The notes beneath the pieces were generated by a model. That model had not been told where the DNA came from and ran no database searches. It worked only from the letters and a program-made list of their open reading frames with translations. The position numbers were made by a program, and so were the translations under genes. A stretch of DNA of 64,000 nucleotides from Mixta sp. Marseille-Q2659 (GTDB lineage: Bacteria > Pseudomonadota > Gammaproteobacteria > Enterobacterales > Enterobacteriaceae), in assembly GCF_940807255.1 (NCBI RefSeq), contig NZ_CALNWY010000022.1, positions 1 through 64,000 on the forward strand, read 5' to 3'. This document shows positions 36,221-45,212 of the stretch, one piece after another (positions within the stretch are counted from its first letter, which is position 1; every line of letters starts with the position of its first letter).

Positions 36221-37009
36221 TCAGTGAACGATATCAGGTATTTCGGAGAGCGCGGGCTCGTAGTCGAGGCCCAGCTCCAGCTGTCGAAGACATTTCCAGA
36301 CCAGGCGGTCAAAATCTTCAGGCGAAAGACTTCGCCATACATGGGCCGGACGCGTGCGCAAGAGCTTGGCCATCGCGTTACGCCTGTCATCGAGCGGCAA
36401 CTTGCTCAGGCGCTTGCGGCGCTTCTGCTTTGAGGCCTTTTCACGGCGACTTATCAGCGTGGCCATGCGCATGTTTTCATACCAGCGCCGGCGGGCAGAG
36501 CGAACGGAAGCGTGTGTGCCCGTCTCAATGATGCCGTCGGCTTCTGCAGCAAGCCGCTCATTGCGTTCCGCCAGAAATTTATCCATGTCGATACCGCACA
36601 GCTGCCAGAACTGGTCAGTCAGCACGATATGGCGCGGCATGCAGTACCCCGTCACCGGGTCCATTTCCAGATCCGGTCTTTCAATCAGGCCGTAGCGCTC
36701 CCACTCCTCAAACAGGCGGGAAAGCCGGCTGGGTTCAACGCGCGTTTCCGGAATAACGTTGCCCTGCTCATCTTTCGGGCTCAGCTCGTCAGCCAGTCTG
36801 CTGCCGTTGAAGGTAACCACAGACGTGGCCAGATCTGCGCGCTGAACGCACAGCGGCCACATGGCGTCATACAGCGCCTGTTTTTCCGGACGAAAATCAC
36901 GTTTACGTCCTGCGACGTCGCGCAACTGGACAAAATAGGGATGGCGGGACATACGCTGGCGCAGCGTCATTTTACCCGTGCGCTTGTCTTTCACTACAAG
37001 CCTACTCAT
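36221..37009 (-). CDS. repA: IncFII-type replication initiator RepA
   Basis: 262 aa from ATG 37009, whose ATGA overlaps the stop of the leader peptide; the longer open frame from 37153 is not used for that reason. The central part (EWERYGLIERPDLEMDPVTG then YCMPRHIVLT) aligns with the core of RepFIIA initiators. The C-terminus is basic (RREKASKQKRRKRLSKLPLD). It binds oriR downstream and acts in cis. Expression depends on leader translation and CopA antisense RNA. Confidence 0.85.
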   Translation of the reverse strand: MSRLVVKDKRTGKMTLRQRMSRHPYFVQLRDVAGRKRDFRPEKQALYDAMWPLCVQRADLATSVVTFNGSRLADELSPKDEQGNVIPETRVEPSRLSRLFEEWERYGLIERPDLEMDPVTGYCMPRHIVLTDQFWQLCGIDMDKFLAERNERLAAEADGIIETGTHASVRSARRRWYENMRMATLISRREKASKQKRRKRLSKLPLDDRRNAMAKLLRTRPAHVWRSLSPEDFDRLVWKCLRQLELGLDYEPALSEIPDIVH

Positions 37010-37191
37010 GGCATGCCCCATCTGTCCGGGCAGGCGTCGGTAGCCTTTTGGCGCAAACCACTCAGGATTAGCGCATTTGCATGCTGTGGAATGAACGCCA
37101 CGGTGGCGATTATCAGGCCGGCTAGCCTGTTGAGAAGAAATGAGCTTAACCACCCCGCCCTGCGCTTAAATTGCACAGCAGGAGTACGCAC
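37006..37191 (-). CDS. RepA leader peptide (TapA/RepL-type)
   Basis: Up to 61 aa; start uncertain (GTG 37191 or a later one). The stop TGA overlaps the repA ATG as ATGA, the standard coupling of IncFII, IncB and IncI-like replicons: ribosomes finishing the leader start repA. The peptide sequence itself is probably unimportant. Confidence 0.7.
   Translation of the reverse strand: MRTPAVQFKRRAGWLSSFLLNRLAGLIIATVAFIPQHANALILSGLRQKATDACPDRWGMP
37047..37053 (-). promoter_or_regulatory. Distal pseudoknot element of repA mRNA
   Basis: On the mRNA strand CGCCAAA, exactly complementary to the loop word UUUGGCG at 37294-37288 in the CopA target hairpin. It lies 38 nt before the repA start within the leader frame. 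In IncI/IncB-type replicons such pairing makes a pseudoknot that activates repA translation. Confidence 0.5.
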
Positions 37192-37199
37192 AGAACGAA

Positions 37200-37228
37200 T
37201 TGTCTTTTTCCGGGCATAATTCTATACT
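37200..37228 (+). promoter_or_regulatory. copA promoter
   Basis: TTGTCT (37200-37205), 17-nt spacer, TATACT (37223-37228), pointing into the antisense RNA. Confidence 0.7.
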
Positions 37229-37230
37229 CC

Positions 37231-37318
37231 CCGCATAGGGCAATCGTTCTATGCGGTTCTCTAGGGCCCCGGTAATCTTACTCGCGTCGCCAAACTCGAA
37301 AGATTATCGGGGTTTTTT
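37231..37318 (+). ncRNA. copA: CopA-type antisense RNA
   Basis: Runs opposite to the repA leader. Hairpin I has arms CCGCATAG and CTATGCGG (37231-37256). Hairpin II has 13-bp arms starting CCCCGGTAATCTT (37267-37279) and ending ATTATCGGGG (to 37312), then six T. The loop contains TCGCCAAA, the same core as CopA of plasmid R1. It pairs with the repA leader mRNA and blocks leader and repA translation, so it sets copy number and incompatibility. The exact 5' end is inferred from the promoter. Confidence 0.88.
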
Positions 37319-37438
37319 CTTTTCTGATTTGGTTATACCGCCTCAGATCCCTGCCACCTTATGGTGTGGCCAGCCATCAATTCTTAACTGTCCGTAATCT
37401 ATCACTCAGAAACACTTTCGGCAATAACGTCACCCCGG

Positions 37439-37693
37439 TTACAGCAATTCACTGTTCCGCGCCTCAGCCTCAATCATCATTTCAAGCAGGTCGGCCTGCG
37501 TTATTCCCTTTAACTCACAAAGTTTTACCAGAACCTCTTTCACTTCCGGCCTGACAAAAACGCTGATCTCTTTATGAGTTTCACGTTTCCTCGCCTTATA
37601 GGCGCGAACGCGGTCCTTATGAGGAGTTGGCTGTTCTCTGTTACGGGTGTGTTTCTTCTCGGGAGCTGATGTTACTGAATCACGGGGGCTCAT
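37439..37693 (-). CDS. copB: CopB/RepA2-type repressor
   Basis: 84 aa if started at ATG 37693; an in-frame start at 37711 adds 6 residues. The second half KARKRETHKEISVFVRPEVK then LVKLCELKGITQADLLEMMI lines up with CopB of R1 (RKRASFKEVKVFLEPKYK and GLTQAEVLTALI). It is the transcriptional repressor of the repA promoter, the second copy-control arm beside CopA. Confidence 0.85.
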   Translation of the reverse strand: MSPRDSVTSAPEKKHTRNREQPTPHKDRVRAYKARKRETHKEISVFVRPEVKEVLVKLCELKGITQADLLEMMIEAEARNSELL

Positions 37694-38067
37694 GCTCGTA
37701 CCCTGCTGCAAAATAAGACTTTCCGCAGCATAGCATAAGCCAAATCAGTAATAAGCTTTAATTGTGATGCCTCACAGCCGCTGGCGAACGAGCTGCTCGG
37801 CCCCGAGGATCAATGATGTAAAAACGGCGCTAAGGACGTGATGCATTATTTGTGTTTAAATTTAATATTCTTAACCCTCCATACAGAATCTCTTCCGGTA
37901 ATGAAAACGTATAATGCCCAGCATATTGGTATGAACGTGCTTCAGTAGCGGCAATCGGGCAATATGCTTATCATCTGGCCTTTCGCCTGTCGGGCGAAGA
38001 TGTGAAAGCGTTGATAGCTGAAATTAATCGGGTATTACTGACGATATAATATACAGGGAGAGCAAAA
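37694..38067. other. Gap with a gene tail
   Basis: Plus-strand codons about 37909-38049 read YAYHLAFRLSGEDVKALIAE and then INRVLLTI before TAA, with TAA closing the frame upstream. This is a C-terminal remnant that immediately precedes the DUF4225-like gene and was probably its operon partner. No other feature. Confidence 0.35.
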
Positions 38068-38886
38068 ATGGATGCGGCATTGCTTAATATGATGAACTCT
38101 GGTGGAAGAAATAAAGCCTGGGCCGAGACAATGGTTAATCTGGAAGCCCGGAAGCTAATCAACACGGCCAATACTTTATCCTCTTATCATCTCAGAGATG
38201 GTCTGACCCGTATAAATTTCGTTCAGGAAATAAAACAGGTCGTTGAACAGCAATTTGCTGCCGCCAGGCAAGCGAAAACAGATGAAGAGTGTATTATCTG
38301 TGTCCAAAAACTGAGGGCAGAAACCGCAAACCTTCAGGAACAGGACAGAATGCTGCGCACGAAGGCAGCAAAGATTTACGCCAGGGTAGAATTCGTTCGT
38401 GAAAATAACAAAATTGTTGGGTATGTAATTTCCGCTGTGAATGTAGTACTTTCAGGGGCTGAGATAGCTTTGGGAACGACTCTCCTTGCCAGTGCTAACC
38501 CGTTGGGTATGCTGGCTGGGGCAGTACTTGTCACAGATGGCTTTAATGGATTGAGCAAAGAGTTTAGCCATCAAGTGCTACATGATGCGACATCTGAAGG
38601 GTTTGCTGCTGATGCAGCCATGTCTACTGCCGAATTTATGGGATTTAGCCCCAATAGCGGGTTAGGAGCGTATAAGTCAGTCTCACTTATTGCGAATGCC
38701 TACAGCATTTTTGGGTTAATAAAAAAGCCCGAAGCATGGCGATTGTTTCGCTATATCCCAATAGATTATTACCGGAAGGTAAGTACACTAAGCCGTCCAA
38801 AGCTAACCATGAAAATAGTTGGGTATGGCGTAAAAGCCAAAGTTATTTTCGACCTAATGACAATTACCGATCGCTCTCAATCTTAG
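38068..38886 (+). CDS. DUF4225-like protein with hydrophobic core
   Basis: 272 aa with GGGAGAG before ATG. The N-terminal 115 residues are helical and charged. A hydrophobic hairpin lies at about 118-160 (VGYVISAVNVVLSGAEIALG then TTLLASANPLGMLAGAVLV). The C-terminus is conserved-looking (WRLFRYIPIDYYRK, then RPKLTMKIVGYGVKAKVIFD). I recall this layout from DUF4225 proteins of enterobacteria, which often lie near secretion or toxin loci. Function unknown; the glycine-rich membrane hairpin would suit a pore-forming or membrane-inserting effector. It converges on a small membrane protein gene. Confidence 0.6.
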   Translation: MDAALLNMMNSGGRNKAWAETMVNLEARKLINTANTLSSYHLRDGLTRINFVQEIKQVVEQQFAAARQAKTDEECIICVQKLRAETANLQEQDRMLRTKAAKIYARVEFVRENNKIVGYVISAVNVVLSGAEIALGTTLLASANPLGMLAGAVLVTDGFNGLSKEFSHQVLHDATSEGFAADAAMSTAEFMGFSPNSGLGAYKSVSLIANAYSIFGLIKKPEAWRLFRYIPIDYYRKVSTLSRPKLTMKIVGYGVKAKVIFDLMTITDRSQS

Positions 38887-39193
38887 AAGCATAATTCTTA
38901 TACCGCCAGGCTTTAAATGCTAGTCTGGCGGGCGTTAAATACCACACTAAAGGCAATCCTACAATTAGCGCAAAAGCCAGAGAGAGGGTGTTATTTTTTG
39001 TTGATAAAACCGATGTGAACAGCAGGGTAGCGAAAGCAACAATAGTAATCCACTTAGCTATAGTAAATCGTTTTGCTAAGTCATGGACAATCTCTTCAAG
39101 CGTTCCCCCAAAGTTTTCCATATTGTTTTTAACTTTCTGGAGATCAGAATAGCTGAAGCCAGACCTCAACAGAGCTTCTTCACTCACTTTCAT
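38864..39193 (-). CDS. Small membrane protein, possible immunity partner
   Basis: 109 aa with AGGTGG before ATG. The N-terminal half is soluble (SGFSYSDLQKVKNNMENFGG). Two membrane helices follow at about 46-62 and 70-88, then a basic tail. Its 3' end overlaps the DUF4225-like gene by 23 nt in convergent orientation. The combination suggests a toxin-immunity or effector-regulator pair, but this is inference. Confidence 0.55.
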   Translation of the reverse strand: MKVSEEALLRSGFSYSDLQKVKNNMENFGGTLEEIVHDLAKRFTIAKWITIVAFATLLFTSVLSTKNNTLSLAFALIVGLPLVWYLTPARLAFKAWRYKNYASKIESDR

Positions 39194-39571
39194 AACGTTC
39201 CACCTTTCATCCTTAAATTTTTACAAAGCCACATAGCGAGTATACATGAAATAAACTGACAATACCGCCTGTCACTTTTAGTGAACAGGATGTATAATTT
39301 TTCTTGAAAATCAATTAAATAAATCACTACCGTGGTTTCTAATGATTGCCCCCCCTTACCGGCGTTACGGACGGGTAAGACGTTATGTCAACCTGCATCC
39401 ACTGCCCGTATCCCGGCGTGAATATCTGTGCTGCAGACTGTACTCAGCAAGCTCGGGCATATCCCCGACAGGACAGGTATTCGCATTGGTTTCTCCGAGG
39501 GTCATGAGCGTGCGGGATTTTCAATCCAGGACGCGAGGGACCGGCCAACCGCAGGGCGGCAGGCCGTTTGT
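39194..39571. other. No gene recognised
   Basis: About 380 bp between the small membrane protein start and the end of the transfer operon. Open frames lack good starts and familiar motifs. A finO gene, often found near here in F-like plasmids, is not seen. Confidence 0.4.
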
Positions 39572-40084
39572 TCAGCCTGCTTTGCCTGTAACAAGCACGT
39601 TCATCAGCCCTAAATCTGAATACGCGTAGCGCAGCAGCTGCAGGCCGGCAAAGAACACTGCCGTGTTCAGAAAGGGCAGCAGCCACAGGTTCATGTTGTG
39701 CATGGCCATGCCGGCCAGCGGTGGCATGATAAGCGCGCTCACACCCGTGGCCACAAACACAGCAGTCAGGTTTCGTCCGCGAGCAAAGCGTCCTTTTTCA
39801 CGTCTCACCAGCTGCGGGTGCAGCAGAAGGGTCACAGGCATCATTCCGGGGCGGCTCTTCATTTCCCGGATGCGTGCCGTTTCGGCGTGCGTCAGGTTAT
39901 GTGTCCCTGAGAAGCCCTGAATAAATGCCTCCACCACGCTCTGCACGGCTTCACTGCAGCGGGGCTCGCCGCCCCCCTTACTCCAGCGCCGAAGCAGCGC
40001 GCCTTCAGCCCTGAATTCAGGCAGCCACGCCATCAGCATCATCAGGGAAACGGCCACGGTGGCCGCAATCAGCAGTAATGTCAT
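39572..40084 (-). CDS. Membrane protein downstream of traI
   Basis: 170 aa starting 5 nt after the traI stop. An N-terminal membrane helix (LLLIAATVAVSLMMLMAWL) is followed by a soluble middle and two or three hydrophobic segments near the end. In F the gene after traI is traX, but length and motifs do not match TraX. It is last in the transfer operon; role unknown. Confidence 0.6.
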   Translation of the reverse strand: MTLLLIAATVAVSLMMLMAWLPEFRAEGALLRRWSKGGGEPRCSEAVQSVVEAFIQGFSGTHNLTHAETARIREMKSRPGMMPVTLLLHPQLVRREKGRFARGRNLTAVFVATGVSALIMPPLAGMAMHNMNLWLLPFLNTAVFFAGLQLLRYAYSDLGLMNVLVTGKAG

Positions 40085-40089
40085 AGGGT

Positions 40090-43000
40090 CTACTCCAGCG
40101 TTTTTTGGGATTTATGGCCAAACTCCGGCTCGGGTTCGCTGCGCTCATGGCGCATGACGTTTACTTCGTCGTTCATCATCGTGGCGCAGTCTTCCCGCTC
40201 CGGCGACAGATCATAGTCGCGGTAATCGAATGCCTCCTCTTCACGCAGCTCTTCCAGTGCGGCCTCCAGCGCAGCCTCGCGTTCGCTGTCCCTGTCATCC
40301 GGTGCGCTCCGCGCCTCATCGGGCGTGACGGGCTCCGGCTCTTTCTCCTCCTGTCCCAGCGCCGCTTTAACGGCTTTCTCCAGCGCCTCGGCCTCGCGAC
40401 TGTCCAGTTCCTCACCTCCCGATTCTGCCGCTGCCGGCGCACGCCTGTCATCGTGACGCTCACTGTGTTCAGCCGCGAGTACCACCGGGCTGTCCGGGTT
40501 GTCTTTCATCAGCTGCAGCGCCTCAGCAATATCCGCGGCTTCCAGCACCTTTCCGTGCTTTTCCCCGCGCTGCAGCACGATGCGGCTGCCGTCCGCTGCC
40601 CCTTCATAATGGGCGGCAGAAAAATCCACCTCACCGCTGGAGGGCGACACGGGAACGTGCCAGTTGCCCCGCTGTCTTCCGTGCTCGTTGATAACCGGCC
40701 AGAGCATCTCCGGCGTTTTACCCGCCATAAAGCGCGCGTCCGCCGTCAGGTCCTGGTCAACCCGGTCCGCCAGGCGCGTACCCGACACCGGCAGGCTTTT
40801 ATCCCACGCCTGCACCTCCTGTCCCGCACGCACATCCTCCGCCCGCATCAGCACATCGTGAACCGTCTGGCGCCGCCCGCTTTTACTTTCCACCTTCGTC
40901 GCCCAGCCGGACAGGTTGTCGAAGTAGGTCTGAACGTGCTCTTTTGCCCTGGAAAGCTGTACGTAGGTGCTGTCCAGCGCCGCCATCCGCCCTCTTGCGC
41001 CCTCTTCGCCAAACAGGCCGATAAGATACTTCACCGATGCGCCCTGCGAGCTGTAGGTGGTAACGGCGTAGCCGTAGTCCATATGGCGGTCGGCATAGCG
41101 CGCGGCAGGCTCAAATGACAGCTGCCGGTTGCCGGTATCAAGCATAATTTTCCCGTCCTCCGTAATCCCTGACACCACGGCCATGTCACTGGCACGCACG
41201 TTGCGGTCACGATCCGTTGCCGTCAGGCGGATTTTTTCGCCCGGGCTGATTTCCCTTGTCACCTCTTCAAATACCGCCACCTCTTCCTTACGCAGCTCTG
41301 CAGGTCTGACCCAGCGGTCAGCCGCGCCGTCAAGCCCGGCCATGCGCACCACGCCACTTTCTGCGTCTGTTTCGCCGATCCGGTAATACTGCTCGCCCCG
41401 CCGCACCACGTTGCCCTCCTGCGCCTCCCAGAAATTCTGCCGGCCCAGATCGGCATTACTGTTATTAACGCGTACCAGCAGCGGCACCGTGACACCGTCA
41501 CCCAGAACGTCCTGCGCCTGCAGCCGCGCGTGTACTGCGCTGTTTATGGCCTCGCGGTCGGCGTTGAGTTCTGTAACGATTAGCGTGTTGTCGCGCGCCT
41601 GCGGCGTCCGGCCGACGTAGTCGTCGGCAATCATTCCGGTCAGGTCGGGTTTTTCGGCCTCTTCACCTGCCGCCTGCGTCAGACTGCTGCCGTCCATTGC
41701 GCTGCTTTCCGGTACGTACGCACCCGGCTGGCGCGGCACGCTCTGCGGGCTGGTGTCCGTCGTAATCCGCACCGCCTCGCGCACGTTGCCGGCGATAACC
41801 GCCTCCACGGCGGGCTTCAGCGCGGGGATCTGACGCACGATTTCCTTCATCACCGCGACATCGGCCGCGCTGCGTTCAAGCGCCAGTGCAAAGGGCGCAC
41901 CGGACTCCAGCGACTTCAGCTGGTCCTGGTCACCGCTCAGGACGGCCCGGCCGCCGCCGTCGGCGATCACGTTCATCAGCGAGGCCATCTGGGCGTTGCC
42001 GTTCATGGACGATTCATCGATAACGAAGACGGTGTTGCTGAAGTCACGCGCCTGACCGGCGGCCTGCCACTGGCTGCTTTCGCTGAGAAAGCTGGCGATG
42101 GTCTGCGCCGGGATACCCGCGCCGGACAGCTCGCTGACGGCGCGGTGCGTGGGTGCCAGGCCGCGAATGTCCGGGCCGTCCTCCACGGCGGCCAGCGCCG
42201 CCGCCACGGTGCGGTACTGTGTGGTTTTACCCACCCCGGCGGAACCCTGAATGGCGGTGAAGCGGTCACGCGTGGTCAGGATAAGGTTGCCCGCCTCGCG
42301 CTGCCCCTCCGTCAGACCCGCCGCGTTCTCCTCACTCAGCCCGCCTGCCAGCAGCGGCTTCACGCTGTTTTTTCCTTCGGCGACGTGGCGCAGGATGGAC
42401 ACTTCGTTTTCAAAGTTCTCGCGGGAGATATATCTGCCTGCCGCGCCCTGCTCCGCACTGAGTTCAAATATCTCGCCGCGCTGCACCAAGCGCGACAGCT
42501 CCTCCTCCGCGCGCTCAGGCGTGATACTGCGGTCGGCGTTGATGACTCCGGCCAGCGCCCGGACGCCCGTGAACGTGACGTCGGTGCCGGTGGCTTTCTC
42601 AATGGCCAGCCGCATCGCACGCTCCGGCTGTGACATCTTCCGCGACTCCAGCTCACGCAGCGCGTCCGTCAGGTCGCTTTCCCCGGCGAGAGATTTGATG
42701 CCCTGCGTCACGCTCACCACCGGGCGGTTTTCCTCCAGCCGTCGGCCGATGGTCGCCTCGTCCAGCGGGGTGAACGCGATGACATTTGAGCCGCTGCGGC
42801 GCAGCATGTTGACGGTCGCGTCGTTCACCTCCTTGCCCGCCAGCACCGCCACCACGCTGCTCTCTGTGCGCCGCGTGGAGCCAAAGGACTCCGCGTAGGC
42901 GTAGTCAGCATAGAGCGGCGCGTTGCGATCGAGCTTCACGCGTTCACCCTTTGCGTTTTCCATCGTGATGACATCCTTAAAGAGCCAGCGTCCTTCCTTC

Positions 43001-45204
43001 ACGCCGGTGACGGTCAGCCGCTCGCCGCTGCCGGCGCGGCTGCCGAGCTCAGCCGTGGCGCGCAGCTGCTCTCCCTCACGCAGCTCCAGCTTTTTCTCCC
43101 GGAACAGGCGGTAATGGCTGTCGATGCTGCTGATACTTATTCCCTGCTTCTGGCCCTTTTCGTCCGATACCGTGAGCAGGTTGTGACGCTCGCTGACGCC
43201 CGTAATGGTAAAAACCGACTTCTGCCCCGGCCCCTCGTGCTGCTCCAGCACCATGCCCGCGCGGTACACGCTGCGGTCGTTGCGGTTGGTGGCGTCAAGC
43301 CACACCGGCACCCGTACCGTGGCCTCACCCAGTACCCGTCCGAGCTGGCCCTCATCGGTCAGGATTTCCCGGGTGCGGGCCGTGAGCTGGTCGCGCGTGC
43401 GCGCGTTACCCGCCTGCAGCGATACCGGACGCCCCAGCGCCTTTTCCTGTGCATAGTAGCGCGCCGCCACGCTGAGCCGGTCTTCTACCGTGTCCTTCTG
43501 CACCATCGTCACGCGTACGTTTTCAGTTTTCGGGGTGGCGGTGAACTGCTTCACGCCCGCGCTGCTCAGCACGTCGGACGCAAAGCCCGCCGTTCGCCTG
43601 GCGTGCGTGTCGGTCACAAGCGTGGTGCCCTCCTGCTGCGCGGCCGCTTTCAGCACGTCGTGCAGCCCGGAGGTATTAAACCGCTCGGCCTCCGCAACCA
43701 GTACCAGCGAACGTGCCGGCAGCTCAGCGGTTTTCATCTCCTCCGCCGTCATCAGCGTCACACCGGGTTTCTCCCCGAAGGTGGCCTGCTGGCGCTTTCG
43801 CGCGGCCCCGTCGGCCGCCACCACGATTAACGGCCGTTTGTTTTCGCCGGCCATCGCCATGATGCTGCGGTTCAGATCGCTGATGAACTGCGTGCCGCCG
43901 CGCACATCGATGAGCGACACGGCACGATCGGCGTCAGCCACCTGCGCCAGAACGCCCTTTTCTCCCGCCGGCGCCAGAAGCCCGCCGCGTTTCTCCACCA
44001 GACCTGCGGCCAGCTGCGCCAGGCGCGCCTCGTCGCGGACGTGGGCTGCAGTGGTGAATAACGTCTGGTTCTTGTCCACGGCGATCAGCTGACCGCGCCC
44101 GATGGCATTATCAATGGCACTGCGGGCCTGACCGTACACACCCGGCTCAACCGGGACGTGATTCAGCACGCTCGTCATCACGTCGTCGTAGGTCACGCGC
44201 ACGCTTTTTGAGGACAGGCGATCAATCGCCTCGCGCACCGCACCGTCCAGCAAGGAAGGTGTGGCCACCTTTTTCTCTTCATTGGCGCTTTTTGCCTCCA
44301 GCGTCTGGCGGCGCGCCGCCACTTCCTGCCTGAACGTCTCCGCGTCAAAACCGGTACCCTTCAGCACTGACTGCCAGTGTTCGCGCAGCGTTTCGGGATC
44401 TTCAAAATGTTTGGCCTGCCGGGAGTCGAGCGCCGCCATGCTCTTTTGCTTCGCCGTGGCGTTCTCGCCGACCAGATCGACTATCTCCTGGCGGCGCGAG
44501 GAAAACGGCTTTACCGGCACGTCGGTGATGTCCCATTCGCCGCGTGGGCCGGTGTCTTCCGTCTGGTAGCCCGCCGGCTCGATAATCGACCGGAAATGGC
44601 CGCGATAGAGCGCGCCGATGCTGACCTGCTCGTCCCACACCACGTCGGTAAAGCCCTGTTTGCCGTTGATATCGGTGGAAAGGGTTTTCCAGCCGTTTTC
44701 CGAGAGCGTGGCGTTGGCAATGACCGCGTGCGTGTGCATCGCCGGGTCCAGGTTGCGGCTGGTATCGTGCATGAAGGTGGCAATTACCAGATTGCCGGTT
44801 TTCTCCATTTCCGTGATGCCGTCGGTCATGGTGCGCGTGGTGGCCAGCTTTTCCACCTCGTCCAGCGTGCGCCGCACCGCCTCTTTATGGGCATCCACCA
44901 GGAAGGTGTCGCCGGTCACCAGCGCCAGTACCGACGCGCTTTTGGGTGCCGAGAACGTCAGGTCATAGCCCGGGCGGTGTCTGTTAACCCCGCCCTCCAT
45001 GCGGCGCATATCGGTGCCGTCCGGCAGCTGACCTTCCAGCACCGCCACAAAGGTATCGCGGTTTACCGGGCCTTCCAGGCCCAGGTTTTCCGCACCTGTG
45101 CCGTACCACTCCGTGGACTGCTCGCCGAGAAAGTAATAGTTATCTTCACTGGTATAGTAGGCGCCGGCCTTGCCGGCGTTTTTGACTGAAGAGACTGACA
45201 GCAT
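40090..45204 (-). CDS. traI: TraI relaxase-helicase
   Basis: 1704 aa (F TraI 1756). The N-terminal MOBF relaxase has the tyrosine set Tyr16, Tyr17, Tyr23 and Tyr24 (GAYYTSEDNYYFLG) and the metal-binding HUH motif in MHTHAVIANAT near residue 160. A degenerate helicase-like domain follows, then the RecD-like helicase with Walker A GSAGVGKTT near residue 990 and DESSMNG as motif II. The C-terminal 250 residues are acidic and flexible. It nicks oriT, stays bound to the 5' end, and unwinds the strand during transfer. It follows traD by 8 bp. Confidence 0.96.
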   Translation of the reverse strand: MLSVSSVKNAGKAGAYYTSEDNYYFLGEQSTEWYGTGAENLGLEGPVNRDTFVAVLEGQLPDGTDMRRMEGGVNRHRPGYDLTFSAPKSASVLALVTGDTFLVDAHKEAVRRTLDEVEKLATTRTMTDGITEMEKTGNLVIATFMHDTSRNLDPAMHTHAVIANATLSENGWKTLSTDINGKQGFTDVVWDEQVSIGALYRGHFRSIIEPAGYQTEDTGPRGEWDITDVPVKPFSSRRQEIVDLVGENATAKQKSMAALDSRQAKHFEDPETLREHWQSVLKGTGFDAETFRQEVAARRQTLEAKSANEEKKVATPSLLDGAVREAIDRLSSKSVRVTYDDVMTSVLNHVPVEPGVYGQARSAIDNAIGRGQLIAVDKNQTLFTTAAHVRDEARLAQLAAGLVEKRGGLLAPAGEKGVLAQVADADRAVSLIDVRGGTQFISDLNRSIMAMAGENKRPLIVVAADGAARKRQQATFGEKPGVTLMTAEEMKTAELPARSLVLVAEAERFNTSGLHDVLKAAAQQEGTTLVTDTHARRTAGFASDVLSSAGVKQFTATPKTENVRVTMVQKDTVEDRLSVAARYYAQEKALGRPVSLQAGNARTRDQLTARTREILTDEGQLGRVLGEATVRVPVWLDATNRNDRSVYRAGMVLEQHEGPGQKSVFTITGVSERHNLLTVSDEKGQKQGISISSIDSHYRLFREKKLELREGEQLRATAELGSRAGSGERLTVTGVKEGRWLFKDVITMENAKGERVKLDRNAPLYADYAYAESFGSTRRTESSVVAVLAGKEVNDATVNMLRRSGSNVIAFTPLDEATIGRRLEENRPVVSVTQGIKSLAGESDLTDALRELESRKMSQPERAMRLAIEKATGTDVTFTGVRALAGVINADRSITPERAEEELSRLVQRGEIFELSAEQGAAGRYISRENFENEVSILRHVAEGKNSVKPLLAGGLSEENAAGLTEGQREAGNLILTTRDRFTAIQGSAGVGKTTQYRTVAAALAAVEDGPDIRGLAPTHRAVSELSGAGIPAQTIASFLSESSQWQAAGQARDFSNTVFVIDESSMNGNAQMASLMNVIADGGGRAVLSGDQDQLKSLESGAPFALALERSAADVAVMKEIVRQIPALKPAVEAVIAGNVREAVRITTDTSPQSVPRQPGAYVPESSAMDGSSLTQAAGEEAEKPDLTGMIADDYVGRTPQARDNTLIVTELNADREAINSAVHARLQAQDVLGDGVTVPLLVRVNNSNADLGRQNFWEAQEGNVVRRGEQYYRIGETDAESGVVRMAGLDGAADRWVRPAELRKEEVAVFEEVTREISPGEKIRLTATDRDRNVRASDMAVVSGITEDGKIMLDTGNRQLSFEPAARYADRHMDYGYAVTTYSSQGASVKYLIGLFGEEGARGRMAALDSTYVQLSRAKEHVQTYFDNLSGWATKVESKSGRRQTVHDVLMRAEDVRAGQEVQAWDKSLPVSGTRLADRVDQDLTADARFMAGKTPEMLWPVINEHGRQRGNWHVPVSPSSGEVDFSAAHYEGAADGSRIVLQRGEKHGKVLEAADIAEALQLMKDNPDSPVVLAAEHSERHDDRRAPAAAESGGEELDSREAEALEKAVKAALGQEEKEPEPVTPDEARSAPDDRDSEREAALEAALEELREEEAFDYRDYDLSPEREDCATMMNDEVNVMRHERSEPEPEFGHKSQKTLE

Positions 45205-45212
45205 GCTTTACC

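Noticed and set aside
39572..40084. traX
   Set aside because: Right place, but 170 aa with a different helix pattern from the acetyltransferase-like TraX of about 248 aa.
44377..45189. Long open frames opposite traI, traN, traD and traG
   Set aside because: All lie antisense to strong coding genes in GC-rich DNA, with no ribosome sites and no domains.
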